Assembly (NCBI GenBank): GCA_016713325.1
Contig: JADJPJ010000016.1
Coordinates: 124,001-188,000, forward strand
Reading direction: 5' to 3'
DNA length: 64,000 nucleotides
Origin: Candidatus Flexifilum affinis
Lineage (GTDB): Bacteria > Chloroflexota > Anaerolineae > Aggregatilineales > Phototrophicaceae
Shown here: positions 53,483-63,174 of the stretch, piece by piece
Layout: every line of letters starts with the position of its first letter
How positions within the stretch are numbered: the first letter of the stretch is position 1
Made by a program: the position numbers and the translations under genes
The notes under the pieces: generated by a model
The model's database searches: none
What the model was told of the DNA's origin: nothing
Seen by the model: the letters and a program-made list of their open reading frames with translations, nothing else

Positions 53483-55651
53483 TTGACGTCCGCAGTCCAC
53501 ACCGCAATCCAATCCTCCTTGCCTTCCCGAATCCGCTGCTGGAGCATCCGGCTGCTGACGCTGCTGGCGATCGTGCTGATGATCGCCGCAGCCGCCGTGC
53601 TGGTCGAGACGGCCCGGCTGAACGCGCCGCTGATCGACCGGCCGGAAACGCTGTACACCATCCTGCCGGCCGCGGCGATCCCGCTGGCGCTGGCCGGCGG
53701 TCTTCTGCTGATCGCCGCCGTCAGCCTGGCCCGGCCGTCTGGGCTGCTGCCCCCGCTGATGCAGGTGATGCCATTAGAGCCAACGCCATCGGAATTATCC
53801 GCGGACAGCGCAGGGCGGCGGCCCACGAGACGGTGGCGCTCGCGGATCACCGGCTGGGCGGCCCTGCTATTGGGGCTGGTGCTGCTGGGCTTCGTCACCC
53901 TGTGCAGCGCGGGCACGCCAGTCGCAGCCTACCTGCCGGGCGTGCACTGGGGTGTCCAGTTGGCGGCATTCGTGGCAAGCCTGCTGCTGCTCGCCTACGG
54001 GATTGCCGGCGCGCCACGGATTCGGCTCCCACACATCGGCTGGGATGAGCTGATCGTCTTGGCGGCGATCGCCGTGCTGGCGCTGGTCCTGCGGGTGTGG
54101 GGGACCGACACGACGCTGCGGGTGCTGATCGACGAGCAGAACTACGTCGACAACGTGCAGCGCCTGCTGGCTGAACCCACGTCTGGCATCATTTCGCGCA
54201 CGTCCGCCGCCACCCCGTATACCTGGATCTTCTCCACGCTCCAGGTCCAGACCGCCTGGCTGTTCGGACATAACCTGATGGCGCTGCGCCTGCCGAGCGG
54301 GCTGCTTGGCGTCGCCCAGGTGCTGGCACTGTACGCCCTGGCGCGGACGCTGTTCGACCGGCGGACGGCCGTCGCGGTGGCGTTGGCGCTGGCGGTGATG
54401 GCGCCGCATCTGCACTACGGTCGGACCCTCTACTCGGCTCACTCCGGCGACGCATTGTTCGGCATCCTGGCGCTGCTGTTCGCGGCGCGCGGGCTGCGCG
54501 ACAACCGGCCCCTGGACTGGAGCCTGGCCGGCGTCTGCCTGGGCATGACCCATTACTTCTACGAGGCCGGCCGGTTGTTCTTCGCGCCCCTGGTTGTGCT
54601 GTGGATCGTCGTGCTGGCACTGTGGGGCAAGGCGCCCGACGGCACGCCGCTGCGCCGCCTGCTGTGGCGGGAGATGCGTGGGAATCTGGCGCGGGTGGTG
54701 ATCTGCGCGGCGATCGTGGCCGCGCCGGTGTACATCGCGCTGATCAGCCGTGGCGAAGTGCTGACCTACCGCCTGAACCAGGAGGGGGTGGACTGGCCGC
54801 GATTTTTCTCCGAGGGCGACCCCGTCGCACGCCGCGAAGAAGCCTTCGCCATGGTGACGCGGCCGTTCTGGTTCTACATCACCATGCCGGAAAACAGCGC
54901 GCGCTACTATGGCGGCACCGAGCCGCTGATCCTGCGCCCGCTCACGCCGTTGTTCATGCTGGGTATCGCGTATCTGCTGGCGAGGCCCCGCGGACCGGCG
55001 ATCATCGTGCTGCTGTGGGTGGCGGCGGTGGCGGCGGCCAACGGGCTGTTCATCCGCGAGAGCATCTGGACGCCGCGTTACACGGTGGTCGTGCCGGGGC
55101 TGGCGCTGGTGGTCGGCGTCGCGATTCGCCACGTGCCGCCGCTGCTGCTGGCCAGGCCAGGGCCACAGGCCGGGGGTGTCTGGTCGCGGAGTCTGCTGCC
55201 CGCCGCGATGATCGCCGTCTTTGGCGTTGTCAACGTCGCCTACTACTTCGGTCCACACCTGGATCATCTGAACTTCTACCACCGGCGCTGGCTGACTTTC
55301 GGCGATGCCTTCGACGCCATCCTGCGCACGCATGAGCAGCTTCCCGACGACACACAGCTTTATCTGGTCGGACGTCAAGCGCCACCCGGTATCGAATTCC
55401 ACCTGTTCTGGGAGTATCTGGAGGGGAAGGTCGGACTGCCGCGGCCGCAGGAGATCGAACCGGCGATGATCACGACGCGCTGGCTGCGCGAACTGCCGAA
55501 GGACGTGGCGTGCGCCTTTTACATCGAGACTCAGTGGACCGAAACCATCGAGCTGATCTACCGCTATCTGCCGGCGGCCGAACCGCCACGCTACACGGTG
55601 ACGAACATGGCGCCCGATGAACAGCTTCTGCTGATCTATGTCCCCGGATAA
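53483..55651 (+). CDS. GT-C (PMT/ArnT-like) glycosyltransferase 1
   Basis: A 722-residue protein with about 13 membrane helices. The TTG at 53483 is chosen because it lies eight bases after AGGAGA and past the polA stop; an in-frame codon at 53429 would overlap polA. The catalytic-type acidic motif follows the first large helix: VLIDEQNYVDNVQRLLAEP (Asp-Glu). Helix-rich segments include LRLPSGLLGVAQVLALYAL and TLFDRRTAVAVALALAVMAP, then THYFYEAGRLFFAPLVVLWI. A soluble tail ends the protein. GT-C enzymes move a sugar from a polyprenyl phosphate to an external acceptor. Paralogues 2 and 3 follow, overlapping by 14 and 44 bp. Confidence 0.8.
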   Translation: MTSAVHTAIQSSLPSRIRCWSIRLLTLLAIVLMIAAAAVLVETARLNAPLIDRPETLYTILPAAAIPLALAGGLLLIAAVSLARPSGLLPPLMQVMPLEPTPSELSADSAGRRPTRRWRSRITGWAALLLGLVLLGFVTLCSAGTPVAAYLPGVHWGVQLAAFVASLLLLAYGIAGAPRIRLPHIGWDELIVLAAIAVLALVLRVWGTDTTLRVLIDEQNYVDNVQRLLAEPTSGIISRTSAATPYTWIFSTLQVQTAWLFGHNLMALRLPSGLLGVAQVLALYALARTLFDRRTAVAVALALAVMAPHLHYGRTLYSAHSGDALFGILALLFAARGLRDNRPLDWSLAGVCLGMTHYFYEAGRLFFAPLVVLWIVVLALWGKAPDGTPLRRLLWREMRGNLARVVICAAIVAAPVYIALISRGEVLTYRLNQEGVDWPRFFSEGDPVARREEAFAMVTRPFWFYITMPENSARYYGGTEPLILRPLTPLFMLGIAYLLARPRGPAIIVLLWVAAVAAANGLFIRESIWTPRYTVVVPGLALVVGVAIRHVPPLLLARPGPQAGGVWSRSLLPAAMIAVFGVVNVAYYFGPHLDHLNFYHRRWLTFGDAFDAILRTHEQLPDDTQLYLVGRQAPPGIEFHLFWEYLEGKVGLPRPQEIEPAMITTRWLRELPKDVACAFYIETQWTETIELIYRYLPAAEPPRYTVTNMAPDEQLLLIYVPG

Positions 55652-57494
55652 ACCCACCGCCATGCCCAGTCGCGCCACTCGCTTCGCGATTCTGCCACTG
55701 CTGCTGGGCATTCTGGCGCTGGCGCTGGTGACCGAGGCCAGCACCGACTGGCTCGACCTGGAACCGCTGCGCGCGCTGTCGGTGCATGGGCAGACGGGGC
55801 TGCTCATTCTGGGCTGCGTTCTGATCGTGTGGGGGCTCAGCGGCCGCCCGCCAATCGTCGGCGCCGACGAGACAGGCGATCGCCAGTTTCGCTCGTGGGA
55901 AACGCCGGCCTTGCTGCTGATCGTGCTGGCGGCCGCTGTCGTGCGCCTGTGGAATCTCGAAAACACGCTGCCGGCGCTGGTCGACGAGTTGAACTTTCTG
56001 ACGGCCGTCACCCGCTTCGTCAGCGACTCGACGCTGCGGCTGGTCTACCCGATCAGCGACTGGGCGCCCTTCCCCTGGCTGTACACCGTCTTTCAGGCGA
56101 TCCCGGTCACCCTGTTCGGTCACGATCTGGCGGCGCTGCGGGCTGCCAGCGGAATCTTCGGCGCGATTCAGGTGGCGGCGGTGTATTTTCTGGCGCGCGA
56201 GCTGTTCGATCGGCGTGTCGCGGTGCTGGCAGCGCTGGTTCTGGCCTTTTTCTCGCCGCACATTCACTTCAGCCGGCTGGCGCTCAACCAGGCCGGCGAC
56301 AGTCTGTGCGGCATGCTGGCGGTCCTGTTCATGGTGCGCGGGCTGCGCGGCGGGCGAGGACGCGACTGGGCGCTGGCGGGCGTCTGCCTGGGGCTGACGC
56401 AGTATTTCTACGAGGCTGGACGGCTGTTCTTCCCGGCGCTGGCGCTGATCTGGCTGGTCTGGCAGGGGATCACGCATCCGCGCTGGAGCACCCTGCGCCC
56501 GTTGGCGGGTGGTGCTGCGCGGATGCTAATCGCCGGTCTGCTGGTCGCGGCCCCGGTCTATCTGACGCTGCTCGCCCACGGACGCACGATCACCCTGCGA
56601 TTCAGTCATGAGAACATCGTCACCAGCACCTGGCAGCCAACTCTGGCCGACGGGGTGCAAGGTGAGGATCTGGCGCTGCTGGCGGGCCGGTTGGCTCAAC
56701 CGGTCGCGCTGCTGCTGGCGACGCCGGAGAGCGTGGGCTTTCCCTACTATCGCGGCGATCAGGGGCTGATTCTGCTGCCCTTCGTGCCGCTGTTTCTGAT
56801 CGGGCTGGCGGTCGTGCTGCGCCGCCCACGCGCGCCCGCCTTCGTCCTCGCGCTGTGGATTGTCGGCGTGATGCTGAGCAACAGCCTGCTGATCATCTTT
56901 CCCGGCGTGACGACGCGCTACGTGCTGATTTTGCCGGCGCTGGCGCTGCTCATGGCCCTGGGCATGGATCGCCTTTCGGGTTTTGTGGCAGGAGGGTTCG
57001 CCGCACCCGCCGCGCGAAAGATCCTGCGGTACGGTCTGGGCGCGATCCTGTCACTGGTCTTCGCCGTCGTCAGCGTCGATCACTATTTTCGGGTCCAGCT
57101 CCCCGACCTGATCGCCGATATTCACGCTTACCTGGATTTTCACGATCTGTACGATGTGGGGCTGCGCGCGGGAAGGCTGCCGCTCGGGACTCAGGTCGTG
57201 GTGGTCGAAACGCGCCCGAGCGGCATCACCGACGTGCAGGACCTGCTCGCCTACATGCAGTACGACCGGCACGTCAATCCGATCATGACCAACCTCATCG
57301 AGCTTCGCCGCATGGCCCTGCCCGACGACCGCGATCTCGCTTTCTTTGTGCCGCCCTCCGAAAGTACAATTCTGACGTATCTTTATAGGCAGTATCCGCA
57401 GTCGCTGGCGCCATCTTATTCTGTGAACCCTGTCATCGCACGCGAGCAATATGTCCTCATCACCGTCCCTCAACGTCACGACGCCGGTCCCTGA
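55638..57494 (+). CDS. GT-C (PMT/ArnT-like) glycosyltransferase 2
   Basis: A 618-residue paralogue of the preceding gene: LPALVDELNFLTAVTRFVSD carries the acidic loop motif, followed by the helix pair ALRAASGIFGAIQVAAVYFL and ELFDRRVAVLAALVLAFFSP. The later segment LGLTQYFYEAGRLFFPALAL mirrors that of GT 1. Its first codon overlaps the GT 1 stop by 14 bp, so translation is coupled. No periplasmic C-terminal domain is recognised. The set probably adds related sugars to a cell-surface glycan or protein, but the sugar and acceptor are unknown. Confidence 0.8.
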   Translation: MSPDKPTAMPSRATRFAILPLLLGILALALVTEASTDWLDLEPLRALSVHGQTGLLILGCVLIVWGLSGRPPIVGADETGDRQFRSWETPALLLIVLAAAVVRLWNLENTLPALVDELNFLTAVTRFVSDSTLRLVYPISDWAPFPWLYTVFQAIPVTLFGHDLAALRAASGIFGAIQVAAVYFLARELFDRRVAVLAALVLAFFSPHIHFSRLALNQAGDSLCGMLAVLFMVRGLRGGRGRDWALAGVCLGLTQYFYEAGRLFFPALALIWLVWQGITHPRWSTLRPLAGGAARMLIAGLLVAAPVYLTLLAHGRTITLRFSHENIVTSTWQPTLADGVQGEDLALLAGRLAQPVALLLATPESVGFPYYRGDQGLILLPFVPLFLIGLAVVLRRPRAPAFVLALWIVGVMLSNSLLIIFPGVTTRYVLILPALALLMALGMDRLSGFVAGGFAAPAARKILRYGLGAILSLVFAVVSVDHYFRVQLPDLIADIHAYLDFHDLYDVGLRAGRLPLGTQVVVVETRPSGITDVQDLLAYMQYDRHVNPIMTNLIELRRMALPDDRDLAFFVPPSESTILTYLYRQYPQSLAPSYSVNPVIAREQYVLITVPQRHDAGP

Positions 57495-59313
57495 TGTTCG
57501 TGTTCTCCGCCGTTTGCTGCTCTATCTGCCGGCCCTGCTGGGAATCGTCTGCCTGGCCGTCCTGGCCTGGGTGAATGCCGTTCCTCAGGATTCCGGTTAC
57601 ATGACGGGCTACCTGCCGGCGCGCGTCCAGCTCGCGCTGATGTACGTCGGGGCGGGGTTGGTCGCCTGGGGGATTGCCGGATCGCCGGCCTTCTGGCGCA
57701 CGTGGCGGCGGGCCGCCTGGGCGGGCTGGCGGACGGAACTGCTCGTGCTGGCGGCGATCACCGTCGGGGCGCTGCTGCTGCGGCTGATCGGGCTGGACAC
57801 GACGCTGCGTCTGCTGCTGGACGAGTCGAATTACGTGAACGGGGCCAGCCGGGCGATGGCCGGGCCGAACCTGATGATCCTGTTTCCGATGTCGGGACAC
57901 GGACCGTTTCCCTGGCTGTATCCGTTTCTCCAGGCCGACTCGGTGGCGCTGTTCGGACGCAACCTGACCGGCCTGCGCGGGGCGAGCGCGCTGATCGGCG
58001 CGGCCAACGTGGTGGTGGTGTACGCGATGGCGCGGATGCTGTTCGACCGGCGGACGGCTGTGCTGAGCGCCATCCTCCTGGCTGTCTTCCCTCCGCATCT
58101 GCATTTCAGCCGGATCATGGCGTCGCTGACGATCGGCGATGCGCTGATCGGCACGATCTGCCTGACGCTGGTGATTCGCGCTACCAGGACGCGCGCCCCA
58201 CTGGACTGGGGACTGGCCGGCGCGGCATTCGGCCTGACGCACTACTTCTCCGACGGCGGCAAGCTGATTTTCACGCCGCTGGTGCTGGTCTATCTGGCCT
58301 GGCTGGTCATGGTCAACCGGGAAGCGCGGGCATCGATACGCGGCGGGATCGTGCGCATGCTGGTGGTGGGGGTGTTGGTCGCCACGCCCGTCTACACCAC
58401 GCTGGCGGCGCATCAGCGCCCGATCTTCGGCCGGTGGGAGGATGCCAGCGGCAGCGGCCTGAGCTACTGGCTGTCTCTGCCGCAGGATGGGCTGAGCGAA
58501 GGAGAAATTCAGGAGGCCAGCGACCGCGTGCTGCTGCCTTTCCGCTTCCTGGTCAGCGAACCGGAGCAGGAGGCCATCTACTACGCGGGCACCGAGCCGC
58601 TGGTCATGCGCGTCCTTGCCCCGCTGCTGGCGATCGGCAGTCTGGCGGCGCTGACGCGCTGGCGCAGCGCGGCGATTCTGCCGCTGGCCTGGGCGCTGGC
58701 GGTGCTGCTGGGCAACGGGCTGTTCATCCGCAACCCGGCCTCGTCGCCGCGCTACGTGGTCGCTTTTCCGGCCATCGCCATGCTGCTTGCGCTGGGCATC
58801 GCCGCGCTCTACGGGCTGCTCAGCCGGCTGCGCCTGAGCGCCGGTTGGACGCGGGCGATCACCATGCTGATCACGGCGGCGGCCGTCGTCTTGCAGGTGA
58901 CGTACTATTTCGGCCCCCACCTGGAGAATCTGCGTTTCTATCACCGGCGCGGGCTGACCTATGGCGACGTGTGGGATGCGACGCTGAGGGTGTTCGAGCA
59001 GCTTCCGTACAATACGCAGGGCGTGTACGTCGGGCGGCCGGCGCCGCCAGGGATAGAATCGAGCGAGCTGCTCGGTTTCATGCAGGATGGCAACAAATAC
59101 CCGTTCATCAGCTATGACCCGGCCGCGTTCATGACGCCGCTGCTGCGATCGTTCCCGCGCGATCGGGGCTATGCCATCCTGATCGAGACACGGCAGCAGG
59201 AGCAGATTGAGCTGCTGTATCGCATTTTCCCGGAGGCGGAAGCGCCGAGCTACACAACCTGGGACGTCGAACCGCGCGAGGAGTATCTGCTTATCTACGT
59301 GCCGCCCGCATAG
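57451..59313 (+). CDS. GT-C (PMT/ArnT-like) glycosyltransferase 3
   Basis: A 620-residue third paralogue: LLLDESNYVNGASRAMAG (acidic loop), GLRGASALIGAANVVVVYAM, MLFDRRTAVLSAILLAVFPP and FGLTHYFSDGGKLIFTPLVL. The start ATG at 57451 overlaps the GT 2 stop by 44 bp. Here the Tyr/Glu-rich YFYEAG segment of the other two reads YFSDGG, so substrate preference may differ. The soluble end (PGIESSELLGFMQDGNKYPF) resembles that of GT 1. The transcription unit likely runs from polA, and a repeat element follows. Confidence 0.8.
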   Translation: MSSSPSLNVTTPVPDVRVLRRLLLYLPALLGIVCLAVLAWVNAVPQDSGYMTGYLPARVQLALMYVGAGLVAWGIAGSPAFWRTWRRAAWAGWRTELLVLAAITVGALLLRLIGLDTTLRLLLDESNYVNGASRAMAGPNLMILFPMSGHGPFPWLYPFLQADSVALFGRNLTGLRGASALIGAANVVVVYAMARMLFDRRTAVLSAILLAVFPPHLHFSRIMASLTIGDALIGTICLTLVIRATRTRAPLDWGLAGAAFGLTHYFSDGGKLIFTPLVLVYLAWLVMVNREARASIRGGIVRMLVVGVLVATPVYTTLAAHQRPIFGRWEDASGSGLSYWLSLPQDGLSEGEIQEASDRVLLPFRFLVSEPEQEAIYYAGTEPLVMRVLAPLLAIGSLAALTRWRSAAILPLAWALAVLLGNGLFIRNPASSPRYVVAFPAIAMLLALGIAALYGLLSRLRLSAGWTRAITMLITAAAVVLQVTYYFGPHLENLRFYHRRGLTYGDVWDATLRVFEQLPYNTQGVYVGRPAPPGIESSELLGFMQDGNKYPFISYDPAAFMTPLLRSFPRDRGYAILIETRQQEQIELLYRIFPEAEAPSYTTWDVEPREEYLLIYVPPA

Positions 59314-59338
59314 TCGCCGCTGGTGCGGAGAGCGGGAA

Positions 59339-59396
59339 CCCCTCACCCCCTGACCCACGCAAGCGCCTTGCAAGCAAGCGGGGAGAGGGGGCGAGG
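59339..59396 (+). repeat. Intergenic palindromic repeat (REP-like), copy 6
   Basis: CCCCTCACCCCCTGACCCAC with inner CTTGCAAG and closing arm GCGGGGAGAGGGGGCGAGGG. It lies between convergent GT 3 and GH15 and shares 26 bases with copy 1. Confidence 0.7.
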
Positions 59397-59484
59397 GTAG
59401 CCGCCAAAATCTTGTGGTCTGGGACGTTGGGCGTCCCGTTGGGCGTCCATACGCATCCCGTTTGTAGGTGCCAGGGGCGGCTTC

Positions 59485-60636
59485 TCAGCTTTTCGACACC
59501 GAATCTCGGAGCGCGTGGCGGACGAGCAGGTATTTTGCATGCGTCCAGAGCAACGGCCGGGCGATCTCGCCGCGCCGCTGCACCCAGCCCTCATAGGTGC
59601 TGGAGTCGAGCATCGCATCCTTCACCTGTTCGGGCAGGTTGCCGTCGGAGTCGGCGTGCGCCTCTGCCCAGGCGATCAACTGCTGCGCCCGCGCCACATT
59701 CCCGACTTGCAGGTCATACCACGCCAGCCAAAGACCAAGCAGCACCCACGCCCCGCCGCCGTAATAGGTGTCTTCGCGGTGACGATGGACGCCGTGCCCT
59801 TCCGCCAGCAGGTCGCGCTCGATGCGCGCCACGGTCCGCACCATGAGCGGATCGTCTGGTTTGAGCAGGCCGAAGTCGGGCAGCGCCGCCAGCAGCAGAT
59901 TGGCATCCACGGCATCGACGCCCACCGATTTGGCCAGTTCCCCACCGGGAGTCAGTCCCTTCGCCAGAATGAAGGCCTTGATCTCGGCTTTTGTCGCGCT
60001 GAAGTTCAGACGCGGGATGAGGGTTTCCGCGGCATTCAACCCGGCGTAGATGGCGGCCAACGTGCTGATATGGACGTCGTCGCCACGTTCTTCCCAGCAG
60101 TCGTAGCACGGCGACTGCCAGATCGCCGCCAGATAGCGCGCGGTCAGCTCGACGGCATTTTCCCAGTAGACCGGCAGGGGACGGATGCGGCATACGTCGA
60201 CGTATTTCGTCAGCGACCATAACCAGATGGCAGGGCCGTCCAACTGGAATTCGGGCCAATCGTCGGGCCCCGGTTCGCCCACATCCTGATAGCGTGCGTT
60301 CAGCGTGTCCATGAGGACGAGCGGTTCGCCACAGCTCGCGCGGTGGATGGCGCGTTCCAGCGCCTCGGCTCGCTGGTTGACCATGCGTGCGCACCATTGA
60401 TGAAACTTTCCGGCGCTGTCCCACTGTGCCGCGAAGCCGATCGGATGGGCGATGGGGTGGGTCGCCCCGTCCACCGTGAGCGCATAGGCGATGAACGCGC
60501 CGTCACGAAACCACGAGAACTGGTAATCCGGCATGTGAGGGCAGGCGAGATAGCCGCCGCCGGGCCTCTGATTATCGAGGATCACCTGCTGACTGTGTTT
60601 CTCCAGAAGCGTGAGGCGCGCAGCGCTAGCCGACAT
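59485..60636 (-). CDS. GH15-type glucoamylase-like glycoside hydrolase
   Basis: A 383-residue protein starting at ATG 60636, seven bases after GGAG (TTG 60642 is an alternative). It has the GH15 (alpha/alpha)6 pattern: GGYLACPHMPDYQFSWFRDG (the substrate-binding WFRDG), PEFQLDGPAIWLWSLTKYV, CYDCWEERGDDVHISTLAAI (acid Glu in the CWEE motif) and SDGNLPEQVKDAMLDSSTYE (base Glu in LPEQ). It lacks a signal peptide, so it is cytoplasmic and should release glucose from oligosaccharides. The start overlaps the GH66 stop. With GH66 upstream, isomaltooligosaccharides from dextran are the natural substrate. Confidence 0.82.
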   Translation of the reverse strand: MSASAARLTLLEKHSQQVILDNQRPGGGYLACPHMPDYQFSWFRDGAFIAYALTVDGATHPIAHPIGFAAQWDSAGKFHQWCARMVNQRAEALERAIHRASCGEPLVLMDTLNARYQDVGEPGPDDWPEFQLDGPAIWLWSLTKYVDVCRIRPLPVYWENAVELTARYLAAIWQSPCYDCWEERGDDVHISTLAAIYAGLNAAETLIPRLNFSATKAEIKAFILAKGLTPGGELAKSVGVDAVDANLLLAALPDFGLLKPDDPLMVRTVARIERDLLAEGHGVHRHREDTYYGGGAWVLLGLWLAWYDLQVGNVARAQQLIAWAEAHADSDGNLPEQVKDAMLDSSTYEGWVQRRGEIARPLLWTHAKYLLVRHALRDSVSKS

Positions 60637-62323
60637 GTTCAAACTCCACGACGATCATGTTCCAGTATTCCAGGCGAGGAAGGGTGAAACTCAGCGTGTC
60701 CGCTTCGACGGTAAACGGAACGGCGATCGCGTTCATCGTGTCGGCGGTGTCCGGGGAGGCATACCACACTGCGGCGACGGGGCGCTCAACGCGGAGGGTC
60801 ACCGGCTGATCGGTCAGCGGCGTGGGCGCGACGGTCGTGTGACCGTTCCAGTCGGCGGCATCAATGCCGAGAAAGTTGATCAGGCTGAAGGTCTCGAAAT
60901 TCGCGCCGGAACGGACGATGGGCACGACCCGATCGCGCGAGCGAATGCCGCGCATGCGCACGTCGCCCAGACGGATCGCGTCATGGCGATCGGGCGCCGC
61001 CGCCGTCGTACCCACGGACAGGACGTTCTCGTAGCGCACGACAAAATCATAATAGCGGGTGAAGGCGGGCTGATCCGCCTGGGCGATCTCGCCAAAACGC
61101 GGGAAGTACGGGTCTGCGAGCATGGTGCCCGGTTCGCCGGTCTCCAGGTGATAGGCGCCGCTGGCGAGGATGACCGAGTTGGCGAGCCGCCAGTTGATCA
61201 CGCGTTCCGGCGCGATGTAGGCCGCGAGAATGACCGGCTTTTCGCCGCCCCAGCGCTGGGCGTTGGTGATGATGCGATTGAGATCGAGGTAATCATCGTA
61301 CGGGGGCCACACCTCGATATACGAGGCGTCCTGCCGGGCGGGCGCGACGGTTTCGATAGGCCAGTTGCCCACGCTGTTGAACAGCGTCACCCCGGCGTCG
61401 CCGCGTCGAGACTGCACGAGTTCGGCCGTCTGGTTGATGAAGGCGGGCATGACCACCGCCATGTCGACCGGGCTGCCGGCGTTGTCAAAGCCCGTCTTGG
61501 GAGAGCCGTACTGGTCGATGTGGATGCCGTCGAAGGCCGTGTTGTCCAGCACATCGGCAAATTCGCCGAGCAGATGCGTGTTCCAGGGCGAACCGGGAGT
61601 CGCGTCCATGATGCCGATCAGGTTGTCGCCAAACGTGTACGCTTCGCCGCGCGCATCGAACATCGCCCAGTCCTGATGCTGGCGGTAGAAGGCGAACGAG
61701 GCGCCGTAGATGGCCGTGTAGGGCATGGCAGCGATGTTGCCCGTATGCAGCAAATCGATCAGGCTGCGAATGGTTTCCATCGACTGAGGGCGTCCCAGGC
61801 CGTCATCAAAGCGATCCGTCGCCGGCAGCAGATCTTCCCAGCGGTACTGCCAGTCGTAGAACTGCACCCCGTTGATGTGATGCTGAAGCATCCAGTCGAG
61901 AACCGGTGCAATGGTCTGGCGGGCCGGACTGAAATCGGACAGGAAGCCATAACGCGGCGCTTCGATCCAGTGATTGAGGACGTCAAACGCGGTGGTCTGC
62001 GTGGTCAGCACCGAGCCGTTTTCGTCCAGCACGTCCACGCTCACGCCATAGCCGCGCGGCGCATCGGTGGGCGGCGTCCAGGTCAGCACGGCGCGACCGT
62101 CGAGCAGCGGCGCGGTGAGGGTCGTGACGGGGGTGTTCAGGTAGAGCACCTGCGCCTGGACCTGACTTCCCGCGCTGGCGGTCACCGTCAGTTGGACAGG
62201 ATCGCCGGGATGATAGAAACCTTTGTCTGGCAGAGCATGCACAATCGTGTCGACGGCGAACACAGCGCCCCCTTGTAGAAGAATCAGAAACAAGATCGAG
62301 AGCGGGAGGCGGACAAAACGCAT
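60626..62323 (-). CDS. GH66-type dextranase / cycloisomaltooligosaccharide glucanotransferase-like enzyme
   Basis: A 565-residue exported protein (signal peptide SILFLILLQGGAVFAVD, N-terminal Ig-like domain to about residue 110). The catalytic barrel has the GH66 layout: APRYGFLSDFSPARQ, WMLQHHINGVQFYDWQYRWE, the nucleophile Asp D270 in DGIHIDQYGSP, and the acid/base Glu E337 in DASYIEVWPPYDDY. A C-terminal beta domain follows. The family cleaves alpha-1,6 links in dextran or transfers to form cyclic isomaltooligosaccharides; which of the two cannot be told here. The ATG at 62323 overlaps the MalG-like gene's stop, so it is an operon member. The product could feed the neighbouring ABC importer. 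Confidence 0.82.
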   Translation of the reverse strand: MRFVRLPLSILFLILLQGGAVFAVDTIVHALPDKGFYHPGDPVQLTVTASAGSQVQAQVLYLNTPVTTLTAPLLDGRAVLTWTPPTDAPRGYGVSVDVLDENGSVLTTQTTAFDVLNHWIEAPRYGFLSDFSPARQTIAPVLDWMLQHHINGVQFYDWQYRWEDLLPATDRFDDGLGRPQSMETIRSLIDLLHTGNIAAMPYTAIYGASFAFYRQHQDWAMFDARGEAYTFGDNLIGIMDATPGSPWNTHLLGEFADVLDNTAFDGIHIDQYGSPKTGFDNAGSPVDMAVVMPAFINQTAELVQSRRGDAGVTLFNSVGNWPIETVAPARQDASYIEVWPPYDDYLDLNRIITNAQRWGGEKPVILAAYIAPERVINWRLANSVILASGAYHLETGEPGTMLADPYFPRFGEIAQADQPAFTRYYDFVVRYENVLSVGTTAAAPDRHDAIRLGDVRMRGIRSRDRVVPIVRSGANFETFSLINFLGIDAADWNGHTTVAPTPLTDQPVTLRVERPVAAVWYASPDTADTMNAIAVPFTVEADTLSFTLPRLEYWNMIVVEFEHVG

Positions 62324-63174
62324 TAGCCTCGTACTCCGCCACTGGTAATGCCTTGAATGAAGTACCGCTGGAAGAAGATGAACAACAGCACCGTCGGGAT
62401 GACCGCCGTCAGCGATCCTGCGAACACCAGCCCCCAGTTCGAGGCATGCTGCCCCCGGAAGTTGGCGATCGCCACCGGCAGGGTGCGCAGGTCTGCGTCG
62501 GTCAGGAAGTTGAGCGCCAGCAGGTATTCATCCCAGGCGCCAAGGAAGCTGAACACGGCGACCGTGCTGATGGCCGGCGCGGCCAGGGGCAGCATCACCC
62601 GCCAGAAGACGGTGAACGGGCTGGCGCCGTCGATAATCGCCGATTCTTCCAGTTCGCGCGGCAGGTTCTCGAAGAAGCCGCGCAGCAGGAACGTATTGAA
62701 GGCCAGCGGACCGGCGCTGTAGACCAGCACGAGTCCCGGCAGGCTGTTGATCAGGCCGAGGTTTTTAGCCAGGATGAACTGCGGAATGAGGAGCACGACG
62801 CCGGGGATCATGATCATGAGCAGCAGCAGGCCGAAGAGGACCTTCTTGCCGCGAAAATCGAAGCGCGCGAAGCTGTAGGCCATCATGGATGCCAGCGCCG
62901 TCACCATCACGGCGGTCGATGTGGCGACTCCGGCGCTGTTGAGGATGGCGCGGCCGAAATTTCGGCTGGAGAACGCCTGCTCGAAGTTTTCAAGGTTGAT
63001 GGTCTCGGGAATCAGGCGCGGCGGATACGTCTGCACAAAGGCGACACCGCCAAGCGCCGTCGATGCCATGTAGAGCAGCGGCGCCACGGCGAACAGGACG
63101 CCGAGACACAGCACCAGAAAGATCAGGATGTTCAGCACCCGCTGATTACTATTCGACGTCGCGATCATCATCAA
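62323..63174 (-). CDS. ABC sugar importer permease (MalG-like)
   Basis: A 283-residue protein with six helices and the EAA loop EESAIIDGASPFTVFWRVML followed by PLAAPAISTVAVFSFLGAWD. The start VLNILIFLVLCLGVLFAVAP and the NQR-type tail are typical of MalG-type subunits. It forms the channel with the MalF-like protein. Its start overlaps that gene's stop by four bases (ATGA), and the ATPase is probably the usual shared MsmK/UgpC-type and is not encoded here. Substrate most likely isomaltooligosaccharides, from the GH genes. Confidence 0.9.
   Translation of the reverse strand: MMMIATSNSNQRVLNILIFLVLCLGVLFAVAPLLYMASTALGGVAFVQTYPPRLIPETINLENFEQAFSSRNFGRAILNSAGVATSTAVMVTALASMMAYSFARFDFRGKKVLFGLLLLMIMIPGVVLLIPQFILAKNLGLINSLPGLVLVYSAGPLAFNTFLLRGFFENLPRELEESAIIDGASPFTVFWRVMLPLAAPAISTVAVFSFLGAWDEYLLALNFLTDADLRTLPVAIANFRGQHASNWGLVFAGSLTAVIPTVLLFIFFQRYFIQGITSGGVRG

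Noticed and set aside
53867..56011. A 714-residue open frame on the minus strand across the GT-C genes
   Set aside because: It lies antisense to two well-supported membrane glycosyltransferases and is His/Arg/Gln-rich without a fold pattern, as expected for shadow frames in GC-rich DNA.
57460..59373. A 637-residue minus-strand open frame across GT-C 3
   Set aside because: Low-complexity Arg/Gln/His composition and antisense to a clear GT-C gene; a shadow.
60611..62278. A 555-residue plus-strand open frame across the GH66 gene
   Set aside because: The minus strand has GH66 motifs and a signal peptide; the plus frame has none.
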